DNA of 64,000 nt, taken from assembly GCA_964578835.1 (NCBI GenBank), contig CAZOEL010000024.1, positions 12,481 to 76,480 of the forward strand, written 5' to 3'. Below the pieces are notes generated by a model, which saw only the letters and a list, made by a program, of their open reading frames with translations, made no database searches and was not told the origin of the DNA. Shown piece by piece: positions 57,486 through 64,000 of this stretch (positions are counted from its first letter, which is position 1; the number at the start of each line of letters is the position of its first letter). Source of the stretch: CAZOEL01 sp964578835 (GTDB lineage: Bacteria > Desulfobacterota > Syntrophobacteria > Syntrophobacterales > Syntrophobacteraceae). The position numbers were made by a program, and so were the translations under genes.

Positions 57486-58155
57486 ATGAAGAACAGAGTC
57501 AACCGTACAGTAACACCCGCCATGAGAACTGAATTCAGGGAAAGAGTTGGACTTCCGATTGGACGAGTCCCATCCACCAGAATCTTTAAGCAGCTCCTCG
57601 ATCTCGGACAAAGAGAAGGCATAAAAGTCATCCGCGACAATTCCGGATTTCCAGGCATGATCATGAAGGATAGGGAAAGCGGTAAGGTCGGAATTTTCGT
57701 CCGGAAAGACATGCCGATGGCTTTTCAGGTTTTTGTGCTGGCTCACGAGCTCGGGCATTGGCGCTTAGGCAACCCACAACAAATAACCTACCAGGAAGAG
57801 GGGTTCTGTCATTCCGGCATGGTTTTGGCCGGAATCCAGCCCCGCGAAAAAACTGGATTCCGGCTTGAAGACTGCCGGAATGACGGTGGGTGTTTCTGAA
57901 CCAATTTTGGTAGGTTATTTGTTGTGAGCTGCCTTACACTATCGCAACAAAGAAGAATCCTTGATCCTGTTTCATACGGAGCCTCACACAAAAAAATGGT
58001 TGGAAAAAGCTGTTAAGAGAGAAAAAGACGCGGACAGATTCGCGGGGAAGCTTATCCGCCTTTTATCGAGGAAGCTGCAGCTAGACCAACCGGAGGCCTC
58101 GACGGAAGATTTCCTCTTGGCCGGGATCCGCTCGGAGGCGCACATAGAAAAATAA
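57486..58155 (+). pseudogene. ImmA/IrrE-type metallopeptidase gene split by a MITE
   Basis: The frame from ATG 57486 (GGAGG upstream) reads to VFVLAHELGHWRL, including the zinc motif HELGH, and is then broken at 57765-57767 by a 166-bp MITE. Joining 57767 to 57937 continues in frame as HYRNKEESLILFHTEPHTKK and includes KREKDADRFAGKLI, the third metal-ligand helix of this family, to TAA at 58155. The restored product would be 166 residues. ImmA proteases cleave phage-type repressors, matching the nearby XRE and BRO genes. Confidence 0.88.
57768..57933. mobile_element. 166-bp MITE (family A), copy 3
   Basis: The same element as at 1096 and 36922 but in the opposite orientation, flanked by TTA (57765-57767 and 57934-57936), the 3-bp duplication. 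It interrupts an ImmA/IrrE-type gene right after its HELGH motif; removal with one TTA restores the reading frame exactly. Confidence 0.95.
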
Positions 58156-58284
58156 TCGCTATGGCCTGGGGCTCTCCGCCCTGAGCCTTGCGTCGGTTCT
58201 TTGAAAACTGAATATGGCTTACGCAGTGTGATGGCTTGAGATGCACGTGTGCACGCAATATGCACGCAACGTCAGACCAGAAAC

Positions 58285-58338
58285 AAAAGGGCTAGCCCGT
58301 CTCTGAGCCAACCCTTTGTTTTTCCTAAGTGCCGGAGG
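58285..58338. repeat. 54-bp direct repeat, right copy
   Basis: Identical to 54869-54922. It continues on the right into a longer tRNA-Leu fragment. See the left copy and the tRNA fragment for the interpretation. Confidence 0.85.
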
Positions 58339-58384
58339 AGAGAATCGAACTCTCATGGGCGCAAGTCCCACTGGATTTTGAGTG
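58330..58384 (-). other. 3' part of tRNA-Leu(CAA), an att-site remnant
   Basis: On the minus strand: anticodon-loop half CTCAAAATCCAG, the variable arm (GTGGGACTTGCGCCCAT) and T-arm GAGAGTTCGATTCTCTC, then the acceptor strand CTCCGGCA, without encoded CCA. The 5' half is absent: left of the anticodon the sequence does not fit. This is what a tyrosine recombinase leaves when it integrates at a tRNA-Leu with its crossover near the anticodon loop. The element's genes lie to the right (58774 on). The rest of 58156-58773 has no gene. Confidence 0.8.
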
Positions 58385-58773
58385 TAAGAGTAGGGAAATA
58401 CAGGGAAATTCAAGGATATCGTAATCATTAGAAAAGATGCCTATTCCTTCTATTCTGAGCGTGCGAGGAAACATAGGGAAAACAGGGGGTATTTTTCGCA
58501 TGTTCTTGACTGGAAATTGACCACGGAGAAAAGAGCGCCGCGATCCCCCACGTTCAACTGATAGCGGGATTGCAGATTGTTCTTGACTCTGCGTACGAGA
58601 TCACATAGCCTAAGTACGTAAAGGTAATTCCAACGCTGGTTATGATGATAATCAGCAAAACATCACTCAGGGCACGCCATTAGGCCTCCCCTTTCGTGTG
58701 TTTACCTTGTCCGGCCGCACGCAAGCGCTTCCCCGGATCAAACAGGGTGACACGAAGAGGGAGGCTTTTGTTT

Positions 58774-59040
58774 ATGGCAGATGCCGATCTTCAACAAGTA
58801 ACCGCGAGTTCTTCTCTTCCCTCTGAGCTTCGGTCATTCAGCTATCTTACTGAGGCTCAAACCGCCGAACTCCTATCCTGTAGTGTGCAAACCTTACGGA
58901 ATAACAGATTTGCCCGAAAAGGTTTACCTTACTGCAAGATTGGGCGCAGTGTCCGCTATCCCCTGAAAGCCGTAGTTGAATATCTCGAGCAACACAAAGT
59001 TGAGCACCATCTGATGAGCGTGGAGGTGGAAAATGTCTAA
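58774..59040 (+). CDS. HTH_17/excisionase-like DNA-binding protein
   Basis: 88 residues from ATG 58774, with GGGAGG 9 bp upstream. The core LTEAQTAELLSCSVQTLRNN and RKGLPYCKIGRSVRYPLKAVVEYL (second quoted in part: LPYCKIGRSVRYPLKAVV) is the winged MerR-like domain of AlpA/excisionase proteins. It probably regulates the element or directs its excision. First gene of a tight operon; overlaps the next by 8 bp. Confidence 0.85.
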   Translation: MADADLQQVTASSSLPSELRSFSYLTEAQTAELLSCSVQTLRNNRFARKGLPYCKIGRSVRYPLKAVVEYLEQHKVEHHLMSVEVENV

Positions 59041-59281
59041 GCCTCCTCGACAAGTCAAAGTTGAAAGCATCCGGCCACGGGCTGTCAGTATCACAGATGC
59101 GGCTCGATACCTGGGCCTTGCTCCAAAGACCCTTTACAATCAACTTTCCCGAAATGCAAAGAAGCCTCTTCCGATCCGTGTTTATCGCTTTGGCGGGAAG
59201 CCTCTTCTTGATCTGGCAGACATTGACGCCTACCTGGATTCACTTCTTGTGGATGGTGAAAGAAGGGAGGCTGCCCAATGA
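59033..59281 (+). CDS. Second HTH_17-type DNA-binding protein
   Basis: 82 residues: SITDAARYLGLAPKTLYNQL followed by LPIRVYRFGGKPLLDLADID, again a winged MerR-like helix-turn-helix used in excisionases and element regulators. It begins inside the previous gene's end and overlaps the next gene's ATG (ATGA). Two such proteins in tandem may reflect duplication with divergence. Confidence 0.82.
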   Translation: MSKPPRQVKVESIRPRAVSITDAARYLGLAPKTLYNQLSRNAKKPLPIRVYRFGGKPLLDLADIDAYLDSLLVDGERREAAQ

Positions 59282-59502
59282 GACCCGGCGCAAGCCTCCA
59301 TTTTACTAATGATGGGCGAATATCGGAAATCTGTATCATAGCCAACAATGAGCGGGAGCAGCTCTTAGCGGAAAGAGCGCTTACTGAACTCGGACTCATG
59401 AAAAAAGAATGCCCGCGTACACGGCGCGGGCAGACGATCAGGAAGGCGCTCTTCCCCTTCCCTTGGAATCGAGATGGGGGAAAAACGCATGAGAAGCGAT
59501 GA
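59278..59502 (+). CDS. Small protein of unknown function
   Basis: 74 residues. The ATG overlaps the preceding stop (ATGA). A possible helix (NNEREQLLAERALTELGLM) is followed by a basic tail. No family is recognised. The coupling on the left and the overlap with the helicase start on the right support translation. Confidence 0.55.
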   Translation: MRPGASLHFTNDGRISEICIIANNEREQLLAERALTELGLMKKECPRTRRGQTIRKALFPFPWNRDGGKTHEKR

Positions 59503-61048
59503 GATAATTGACGAAATAAGAGCTCAAGTCAACGCTCAAGTTGAGGTAGAGCGCAGCCAGATAGCTGAAGATCCAAAAGAGAAAGAACTTTTTCCCGCCG
59601 CTGAACTCTACAAGGCAATGAAGTCGCAACATGACGGTGACGCCTGGCTCTTCACTCAGATATACCGGGACAAGCTTTGCTTCGATCATGCGGCGGGAAG
59701 ATGGTTTCAATGGAGCGGGCACTCTTGGAGGGAAGACCTCACAGAGGAGGCCTTGACCGCTATAGATGCCGTATCGGAAGCTTATGCAAAGGAGGCTTCG
59801 CGCCTCTCCTGGCTTGCCTTGAAAGCCTCAAAAGAAGGCAATGCTGAAGAAGCTGATAAGGCTTCAAGGAAAGAGCGCGAATACTACAAGAAGATATCCT
59901 CTCTCCAAAAGCTAAGCTGGAAAAAAGCAGTGCTCGAGCTGGCGGCGGCCGGGGAGCGATCGCTTGGACTTTCGGGCGAGGAGTGGGACCGCAACCCTTG
60001 GCTTCTGGCGTGCAAGAACGGAGTAATCGAGCTTAAGCCTTTCTCCTTCAGACCAGGGAGACCATCAGATTACATAAAAACCGCTTGCCCTACCGAATGG
60101 AACGGGCTTCACGCTCCGGCACCAGCATGGGAGCTTTGCACCCGGGAAGTCTTCAACAATGATCTATCCCTCGTTTCTTTCGTTCAACGCCTCTTTGGGG
60201 CCGCCATTGTCGGGCAGACTACAGAGAACGTGCTTCCTATCCTCTGGGGGCAGGGCAGAAACGGCAAAGGGACTATTCTTGAGACCTGGGCGCATGTCTT
60301 TGGACCTCTGGCTGGGCCCATACAAGCGGAGATGCTTTTAGACCAAGGCCGCATGAGATCAAGCGCCGGGCCTGCCTCGGATATTATAGCCTTGCGCGGC
60401 AGGCGCATTGCCTGGGCCAGTGAAACCGATGAAGGCAGGAAATTGAATGCGGGCCGCGTGAAATGGCTTTGCGGCGGGGATACGTTGTGCGGCCGTGAGC
60501 CATACGGAAGGCGAGAGATAAGCTTTAGGCCTTCGCACACGCTCTTTCTGATTACCAACCATAAGCCGCGCGTAGACGCTTCCGATTATGCTTTATGGCA
60601 GCGAGTCTTACTGATTCCTTTTAACCTCTCTTTTGTTACTGAGCCGCAACAGCCAAACGAGCGCCTACGAGATCCCACCTTACCGGATAGACTAAAAGCA
60701 GAAGCGCCGGGAATCTTGGCATGGTTGGTGCGCGGATGCCTCGAATGGCAGCAAAAAGGCTTGAATCCTCCCGCTATCGTCAAAGAGGCCACCAGCAAAT
60801 ATAAGGCCGCAGAAGACATAATAGGGCATTTCATCGAGGAGAAGTGCATCATCCAATCAGGGGCCGAGATTAAAGCCGGAATATTGCGAAAAGCCTATGA
60901 AGGATGGTGCGAGCAGATGGGGCATAGGCCGGTATCAGGCCGCAAGTTTGGCGAGGAGATGAAAGCCCGCTTCGATTCATACCAGGACTATAGAGGGGTT
61001 TTCTATCTTGGGATTGGGCTCGCCTCTGAGAGGATGAACCCTGAATAG
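59489..61048 (+). CDS. D5/P4-type primase-helicase (superfamily 3 helicase)
   Basis: About 519 residues. The N-terminal half (about 30-215) is the D5_N-type region (FDHAAGRWFQWSGHSW, then WLLACKNGVIELKPFS). The helicase core has Walker A GQGRNGKGT (about 255), LRGRRIAWASETDEGR around Walker B, sensor LITNHKPRVDASDYALWQR, and the closing winged helix. Such proteins unwind the replication origin of phage satellites, P4-like elements and some plasmids. An ATG at 59474 is also possible. GGGGGAAAAACGC precedes 59489. Confidence 0.88.
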   Translation: MRSDEIIDEIRAQVNAQVEVERSQIAEDPKEKELFPAAELYKAMKSQHDGDAWLFTQIYRDKLCFDHAAGRWFQWSGHSWREDLTEEALTAIDAVSEAYAKEASRLSWLALKASKEGNAEEADKASRKEREYYKKISSLQKLSWKKAVLELAAAGERSLGLSGEEWDRNPWLLACKNGVIELKPFSFRPGRPSDYIKTACPTEWNGLHAPAPAWELCTREVFNNDLSLVSFVQRLFGAAIVGQTTENVLPILWGQGRNGKGTILETWAHVFGPLAGPIQAEMLLDQGRMRSSAGPASDIIALRGRRIAWASETDEGRKLNAGRVKWLCGGDTLCGREPYGRREISFRPSHTLFLITNHKPRVDASDYALWQRVLLIPFNLSFVTEPQQPNERLRDPTLPDRLKAEAPGILAWLVRGCLEWQQKGLNPPAIVKEATSKYKAAEDIIGHFIEEKCIIQSGAEIKAGILRKAYEGWCEQMGHRPVSGRKFGEEMKARFDSYQDYRGVFYLGIGLASERMNPE

Positions 61049-61165
61049 TCTGAACAGTCTGAAGGGTTTTGTAAGGAAACTCTAACGAGAAAAATCGATT
61101 TTCTATAGGGGTTTTATAGCAAAAAGGTTCAGACCCTTCAGACTCTTCAGGATTGAGGTAAATTC

Positions 61166-62473
61166 ATGAATATTCTTGATCTGCTAAAAGCTGATGGAAT
61201 CACAGTAAAGAAGGTTTCTGGGATTAAGGGCGGCGAGTATGCCTCTTCTTGCCCGATATGCGGCGGCGAAGATCGTTTTCATTCCTGGCCGGAACAAGGC
61301 GAGGGCGGAAAATATTGGTGCAGGCAATGCGGAATTGGAGGAGACCTTATTCAATACTGCCGGGATGTGCGCAAGCTCTCCTTCCGGGAAGCCTGCCTGT
61401 TTCTTGGATGTGAGCCGGGGCCAGCGCTTCTTTCATGGGATAGACGAGAAGGGGCAGAATGGACCCCCAGAGATGCCAAACCATGCGTGGGCGACCAATG
61501 GAGGAGGGAAGCGGTTGCACTCGTAGAAAGGGCCGAAAAAGAGCTTTGGAGTGATGCCGGAAAAAGCGCGCTCAATTGGCTGCGTCATGAACGAGGATTC
61601 ACCGAGGAGACCATCAAAGCCTTTCGCCTGGGCTGGATGCCTCAAACGCTATGGAAAGAGCGGAAGGCATGGGGGCTGCCCGAGATAATGAACGATAAGG
61701 GAAAGCCCAAGCGCCTTTGGATTCCCGCGGGCCTCCTCATTCCCTTTTTTGAGGGTGAAAGCCTCATTAAGATTAAGATCCGGCGATCAGAGCCGGACGC
61801 AGATCCGCGTTACTACCTCTTGCCTGGATCCAGCACGAAAGCAATGGCGATCGATGACAAAAGGACGGCTCTCATAGTGGTAGAAAGCGAGCTTGACGCA
61901 ATCCTTATCCACCAGGAAGCAGCCGATTTATGCGGAGCGCTGGCGCTTGGATCGGCGAGCGCGAGACCTGATTCCGAGATCACAGAAGCCCTTAAAACCC
62001 GCTCTCTTATACTTGTTTCCCTCGATAGCGATGAAGCCGGCGCAAAAGAGGCTTGGCGATGGTGGGCGGAACACTTCCACCAGGCTAAACGCTGGCCTCC
62101 GATCAATGGAAAAGATCCGGGCGAGATGCTCAAGGCCGGGGTAAGTGTTTGTGCATGGGTCAAAGCCGGAATCCCGGAGATAAGGGAAAAGCAACCAGAA
62201 GCGCCAGAACCGCAACCCGAGACATGCAGCAGGGACCGAGAGACCACAAAGAGCGAACTGATGAAGGTCTATGAAGCCATTGGCAAGGCATACTCAAAGG
62301 AGCATTGGAAGCAGCTTATCGCTCTTCCTGGGTGGAAGCCAAAGCTTGACGAACTTGAGCAGGCATTTACAGCAGCATGGAAGGCGGGCCGCGATTGCTG
62401 GCAGGAGCTTGAAGCACTTAAGGAGCATTGGCGAGCAGGGCTAAAGGCGATCAAGGAGGTAAAAGCCGCATGA
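61166..62473 (+). CDS. CHC2 zinc-finger/Toprim primase
   Basis: 435 residues. A CHC2-type zinc ribbon (CPICGGEDRFHSW, then YWCRQCGIGGDLIQY, about 31-66) is followed by a helical linker with LNWLRHERGFTEETIKAFRLG, and a Toprim domain (about 230-325) with VVESELDAIL and SLDSDEAGAKEAW supplying the acidic Mg ligands. The C-terminal 100 residues are helical. It makes RNA primers for the element. It lies 117 bp after the helicase; that gap contains a possible hairpin (TTCAGACTCTTCAG/CTGAACAGTCTGAAGGG). Confidence 0.88.
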   Translation: MNILDLLKADGITVKKVSGIKGGEYASSCPICGGEDRFHSWPEQGEGGKYWCRQCGIGGDLIQYCRDVRKLSFREACLFLGCEPGPALLSWDRREGAEWTPRDAKPCVGDQWRREAVALVERAEKELWSDAGKSALNWLRHERGFTEETIKAFRLGWMPQTLWKERKAWGLPEIMNDKGKPKRLWIPAGLLIPFFEGESLIKIKIRRSEPDADPRYYLLPGSSTKAMAIDDKRTALIVVESELDAILIHQEAADLCGALALGSASARPDSEITEALKTRSLILVSLDSDEAGAKEAWRWWAEHFHQAKRWPPINGKDPGEMLKAGVSVCAWVKAGIPEIREKQPEAPEPQPETCSRDRETTKSELMKVYEAIGKAYSKEHWKQLIALPGWKPKLDELEQAFTAAWKAGRDCWQELEALKEHWRAGLKAIKEVKAA

Positions 62474-62967
62474 TTGTGATTGTGGATACCAGGGAGCAAA
62501 ACCCCTACCTCTTTGACCAGGAGCACTATGCAGGGGCGAAGGCCGAGCGCGGGAAGCTCGATACTGGCGACTACTCCCTTGCAGGCTTTACCGATCGAAT
62601 AGCAGTCGAGCGAAAGAACGGGCTCGATGAGCTTGCAATGTGTCTCTCTACCGATAGGGAACGATTCGAGCGGGAGCTTGCCAGGGCGCGCAGCTTCGAG
62701 CGTTTCTATGTGGTGATAGAGGGCCATTTGCATGAGATCCTTGCGGGCCGGTATCGCTCCAAGATGCAGCCAAAAGCCGTCATTGCTTCCATTGCGGCAT
62801 TCACCAACCGCTACGGTATTCCTTTTCTGTTTTGTGGCGGGCGCGGGGCTGCGGAGATGATGACTTATCAGCTTCTCTCGAAGTACCTCTATGAGATCCA
62901 GAAGAGACACGACCAGGCGCAGAGGGAGCAGGGCATAAAGGAGCCGGAAGCAGGGGCCGTGCTGTAG
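62470..62967 (+). CDS. ERCC4-type nuclease
   Basis: 165 residues: IVDTREQNPYLF (GDxnERKxxxD-type first acidic), DTGDYSLAG and IAVERKNGLDELAMCL form the XPF/Mus81 active site. The ATG overlaps the primase stop by 4 bp (ATGA). ERCC4 nucleases without helicase domains occur in phages and satellites, where they process branched DNA or cut host or competitor DNA. A role in replication or recombination of this element is inferred. Confidence 0.88.
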   Translation: MIVIVDTREQNPYLFDQEHYAGAKAERGKLDTGDYSLAGFTDRIAVERKNGLDELAMCLSTDRERFERELARARSFERFYVVIEGHLHEILAGRYRSKMQPKAVIASIAAFTNRYGIPFLFCGGRGAAEMMTYQLLSKYLYEIQKRHDQAQREQGIKEPEAGAVL

Positions 62968-63144
62968 AGCTAGGCGCCGCGGGCGTGTGAAGGATTAAAA
63001 AAGAATCTCACAGTTGCCCGGGTAGGGGGGGGTGGGGATCGGAAGGCCACCGGCATAAGTACTCCTTGCGAGCCCGCAAACCCGCAAATTTTTGAATTTG
63101 AAAACTCAATCAAAGGCACACAAAAATGTAATGAAAGGAATGCC

Positions 63145-63405
63145 ATGAAGAAGAGACTCACAGCACAAGAAATAAGCGATGAACGCAGGAATGACATCTA
63201 TCAGTCAATGAAAAGATTGGAACAGGAAAAGGGGTATACCTTTGGTGAACTCATAGCCAGGACAGCATTCAATCCCAAAGAAAGCACCCTCTTGAGACAG
63301 GGCGCACTTGAAATTATCTGGGATTGTTTGCCGGAAGACAAAAGGCTGGAAGTAGTTCGAGACATACAGCTTGCAGTAACTAGGCACCAGGAGGGGAACG
63401 CATGA
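63145..63405 (+). CDS. Small helical protein of unknown function
   Basis: 86 residues, charged and helical (ISDERRNDIYQSMKRLEQEK, then LRQGALEIIWDCLPEDKRLE). No known family. It overlaps the next gene's ATG by 4 bp. It follows a 178-bp gap after the nuclease, so may start a second transcript. Confidence 0.65.
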   Translation: MKKRLTAQEISDERRNDIYQSMKRLEQEKGYTFGELIARTAFNPKESTLLRQGALEIIWDCLPEDKRLEVVRDIQLAVTRHQEGNA

Positions 63406-63740
63406 CAGAGAAAAGAGGCGGGAAGCGCGAAGGTGCCGGACGTAAACGCAAAGAGCTTGGCGAAAAAGAAGTAGAGCGTCTAGTGAAAGCCTTCGATAAA
63501 GAGGGGAAGTTTGCAGGAACTACGGCCGGGAAAGAGCTTGCACGATTGGCCTTCAGAAGTGAAAGCGAAAATATCCGGCTTAAAGCGCTTCAGTGCTATT
63601 ACAACGTGATGGCATCAAAAAAGCAGGATATTACCGTCCATTCCGAATTCTTGAAGCCACAAGTGTACCTTCCCCAAGTTATGGACCGCCCGCCCGACGC
63701 AGAAGAACGGGAGCGCCGCGCACGGGAGGAGATGCATTAG
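63402..63740 (+). CDS. Phage-type basic protein, possibly terminase-small-subunit-like
   Basis: 112 residues starting MTEKRGGKREGAGRKRKELG, a basic motif often at the N-terminus of phage small proteins, including terminase small subunits. The centre (KELARLAFRSESENIRLKAL) is helical. Nothing beyond this supports a packaging role, so the call is tentative. It overlaps the preceding gene by 4 bp. Confidence 0.6.
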   Translation: MTEKRGGKREGAGRKRKELGEKEVERLVKAFDKEGKFAGTTAGKELARLAFRSESENIRLKALQCYYNVMASKKQDITVHSEFLKPQVYLPQVMDRPPDAEERERRAREEMH

Positions 63741-64000
63741 GCGGTTGGCCGAAGGGGGTATCTAGTATACCCCTTCCTAAAAAAATGGATTGTCATCTAA
63801 AATCGGCGGTATTCTCTTTGATCAACTCCGGGATCTTCCTTGAAATACTGTTCATCAGGATCATATTTTTTGGGTGGTTTGTGCCTCCTACAAAATAATT
63901 CCGCACGTTCGATGTTTGTCTTTGAGCCTTGGAGAGAATACCGATACCGACATTGAGCAGGTGCACAAAGCAGTAAAATGGTTTATGAGCTCTCTTTAAG
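63741..64000. other. Right-edge stretch without a firm gene
   Basis: A hairpin GGGGTATCTAGTATACCCC lies at 63757-63775 and could end transcription of the module. A minus-strand frame of about 60 codons (stop at 63797-63799; includes NIERAELFCRRHKPPKKYDP) looks coding in composition but lacks an ATG and may be a fragment. I do not call it. Confidence 0.3.

Overview
The window reads as chromosomal DNA of an anaerobic or facultative deltaproteobacterium-like organism (Desulfobacterota, Syntrophobacter-type). That placement is inferred from gene content, not computed. The supporting signs are a complete 14-subunit complex I operon with a fused nuoBCD, a lone molybdopterin oxidoreductase, several hybrid histidine kinases, a GAF-type sigma-54 activator, a myo-inositol-1-phosphate synthase, and many short repeats and miniature transposons.

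Layout. 0-4.2 kb: phosphate uptake genes split into two convergent blocks (end of pstB plus phoU on +, pstSCA on -), with a repeat and a MITE at the junction and a Pho-box-like site before pstS. 5-8.8 kb: a hybrid kinase, a small secreted protein and marC. 9.0-20.1 kb: an island bounded by a 104-bp direct repeat carrying a complete tRNA-Leu(UAA). Its left part holds toxin-antitoxin pairs (one toxin frameshifted), a broken DUF2971 gene, two attC-like hairpins and REP-like repeats. Its right part holds a four-gene operon: C5-cytosine methyltransferase, Vsr-type endonuclease, a 998-residue protein with a MORC/MutL-like GHKL ATPase at one end and a histidine-kinase core at the other, and a 579-residue protein with an atypical receiver domain. 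This operon is the best candidate for an undescribed defence system.

20-37 kb: a ParE-type toxin-antitoxin pair, then nuoA-nuoBCD-nuoEFGHIJKLMN, interrupted only by repeats and a 183-bp MITE. 37-51.4 kb: a segment flanked by inverted copies of a roughly 250-310-bp repeat (oxidoreductase, sigma-54 activator, FAH-family enzyme, Ino1), then ogt, an MBL hydrolase, a ketopantoate reductase, a TPR protein, a glycine-zipper lipoprotein, and a hybrid kinase with its HPt partner.

51.8-64 kb: accessory DNA beginning at tRNA-Arg(CCG). It has a PIN toxin, a large helical orphan, a HigBA pair whose toxin carries an in-frame amber codon, XRE and BRO regulators, and an ImmA/IrrE-type gene split exactly by a MITE. 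Next comes the 3' part of a tRNA-Leu(CAA), and then a compact satellite- or plasmid-like replication module (two HTH proteins, D5/P4-type helicase, CHC2-Toprim primase, ERCC4 nuclease) that runs towards the right edge. No integrase gene is visible in the window.
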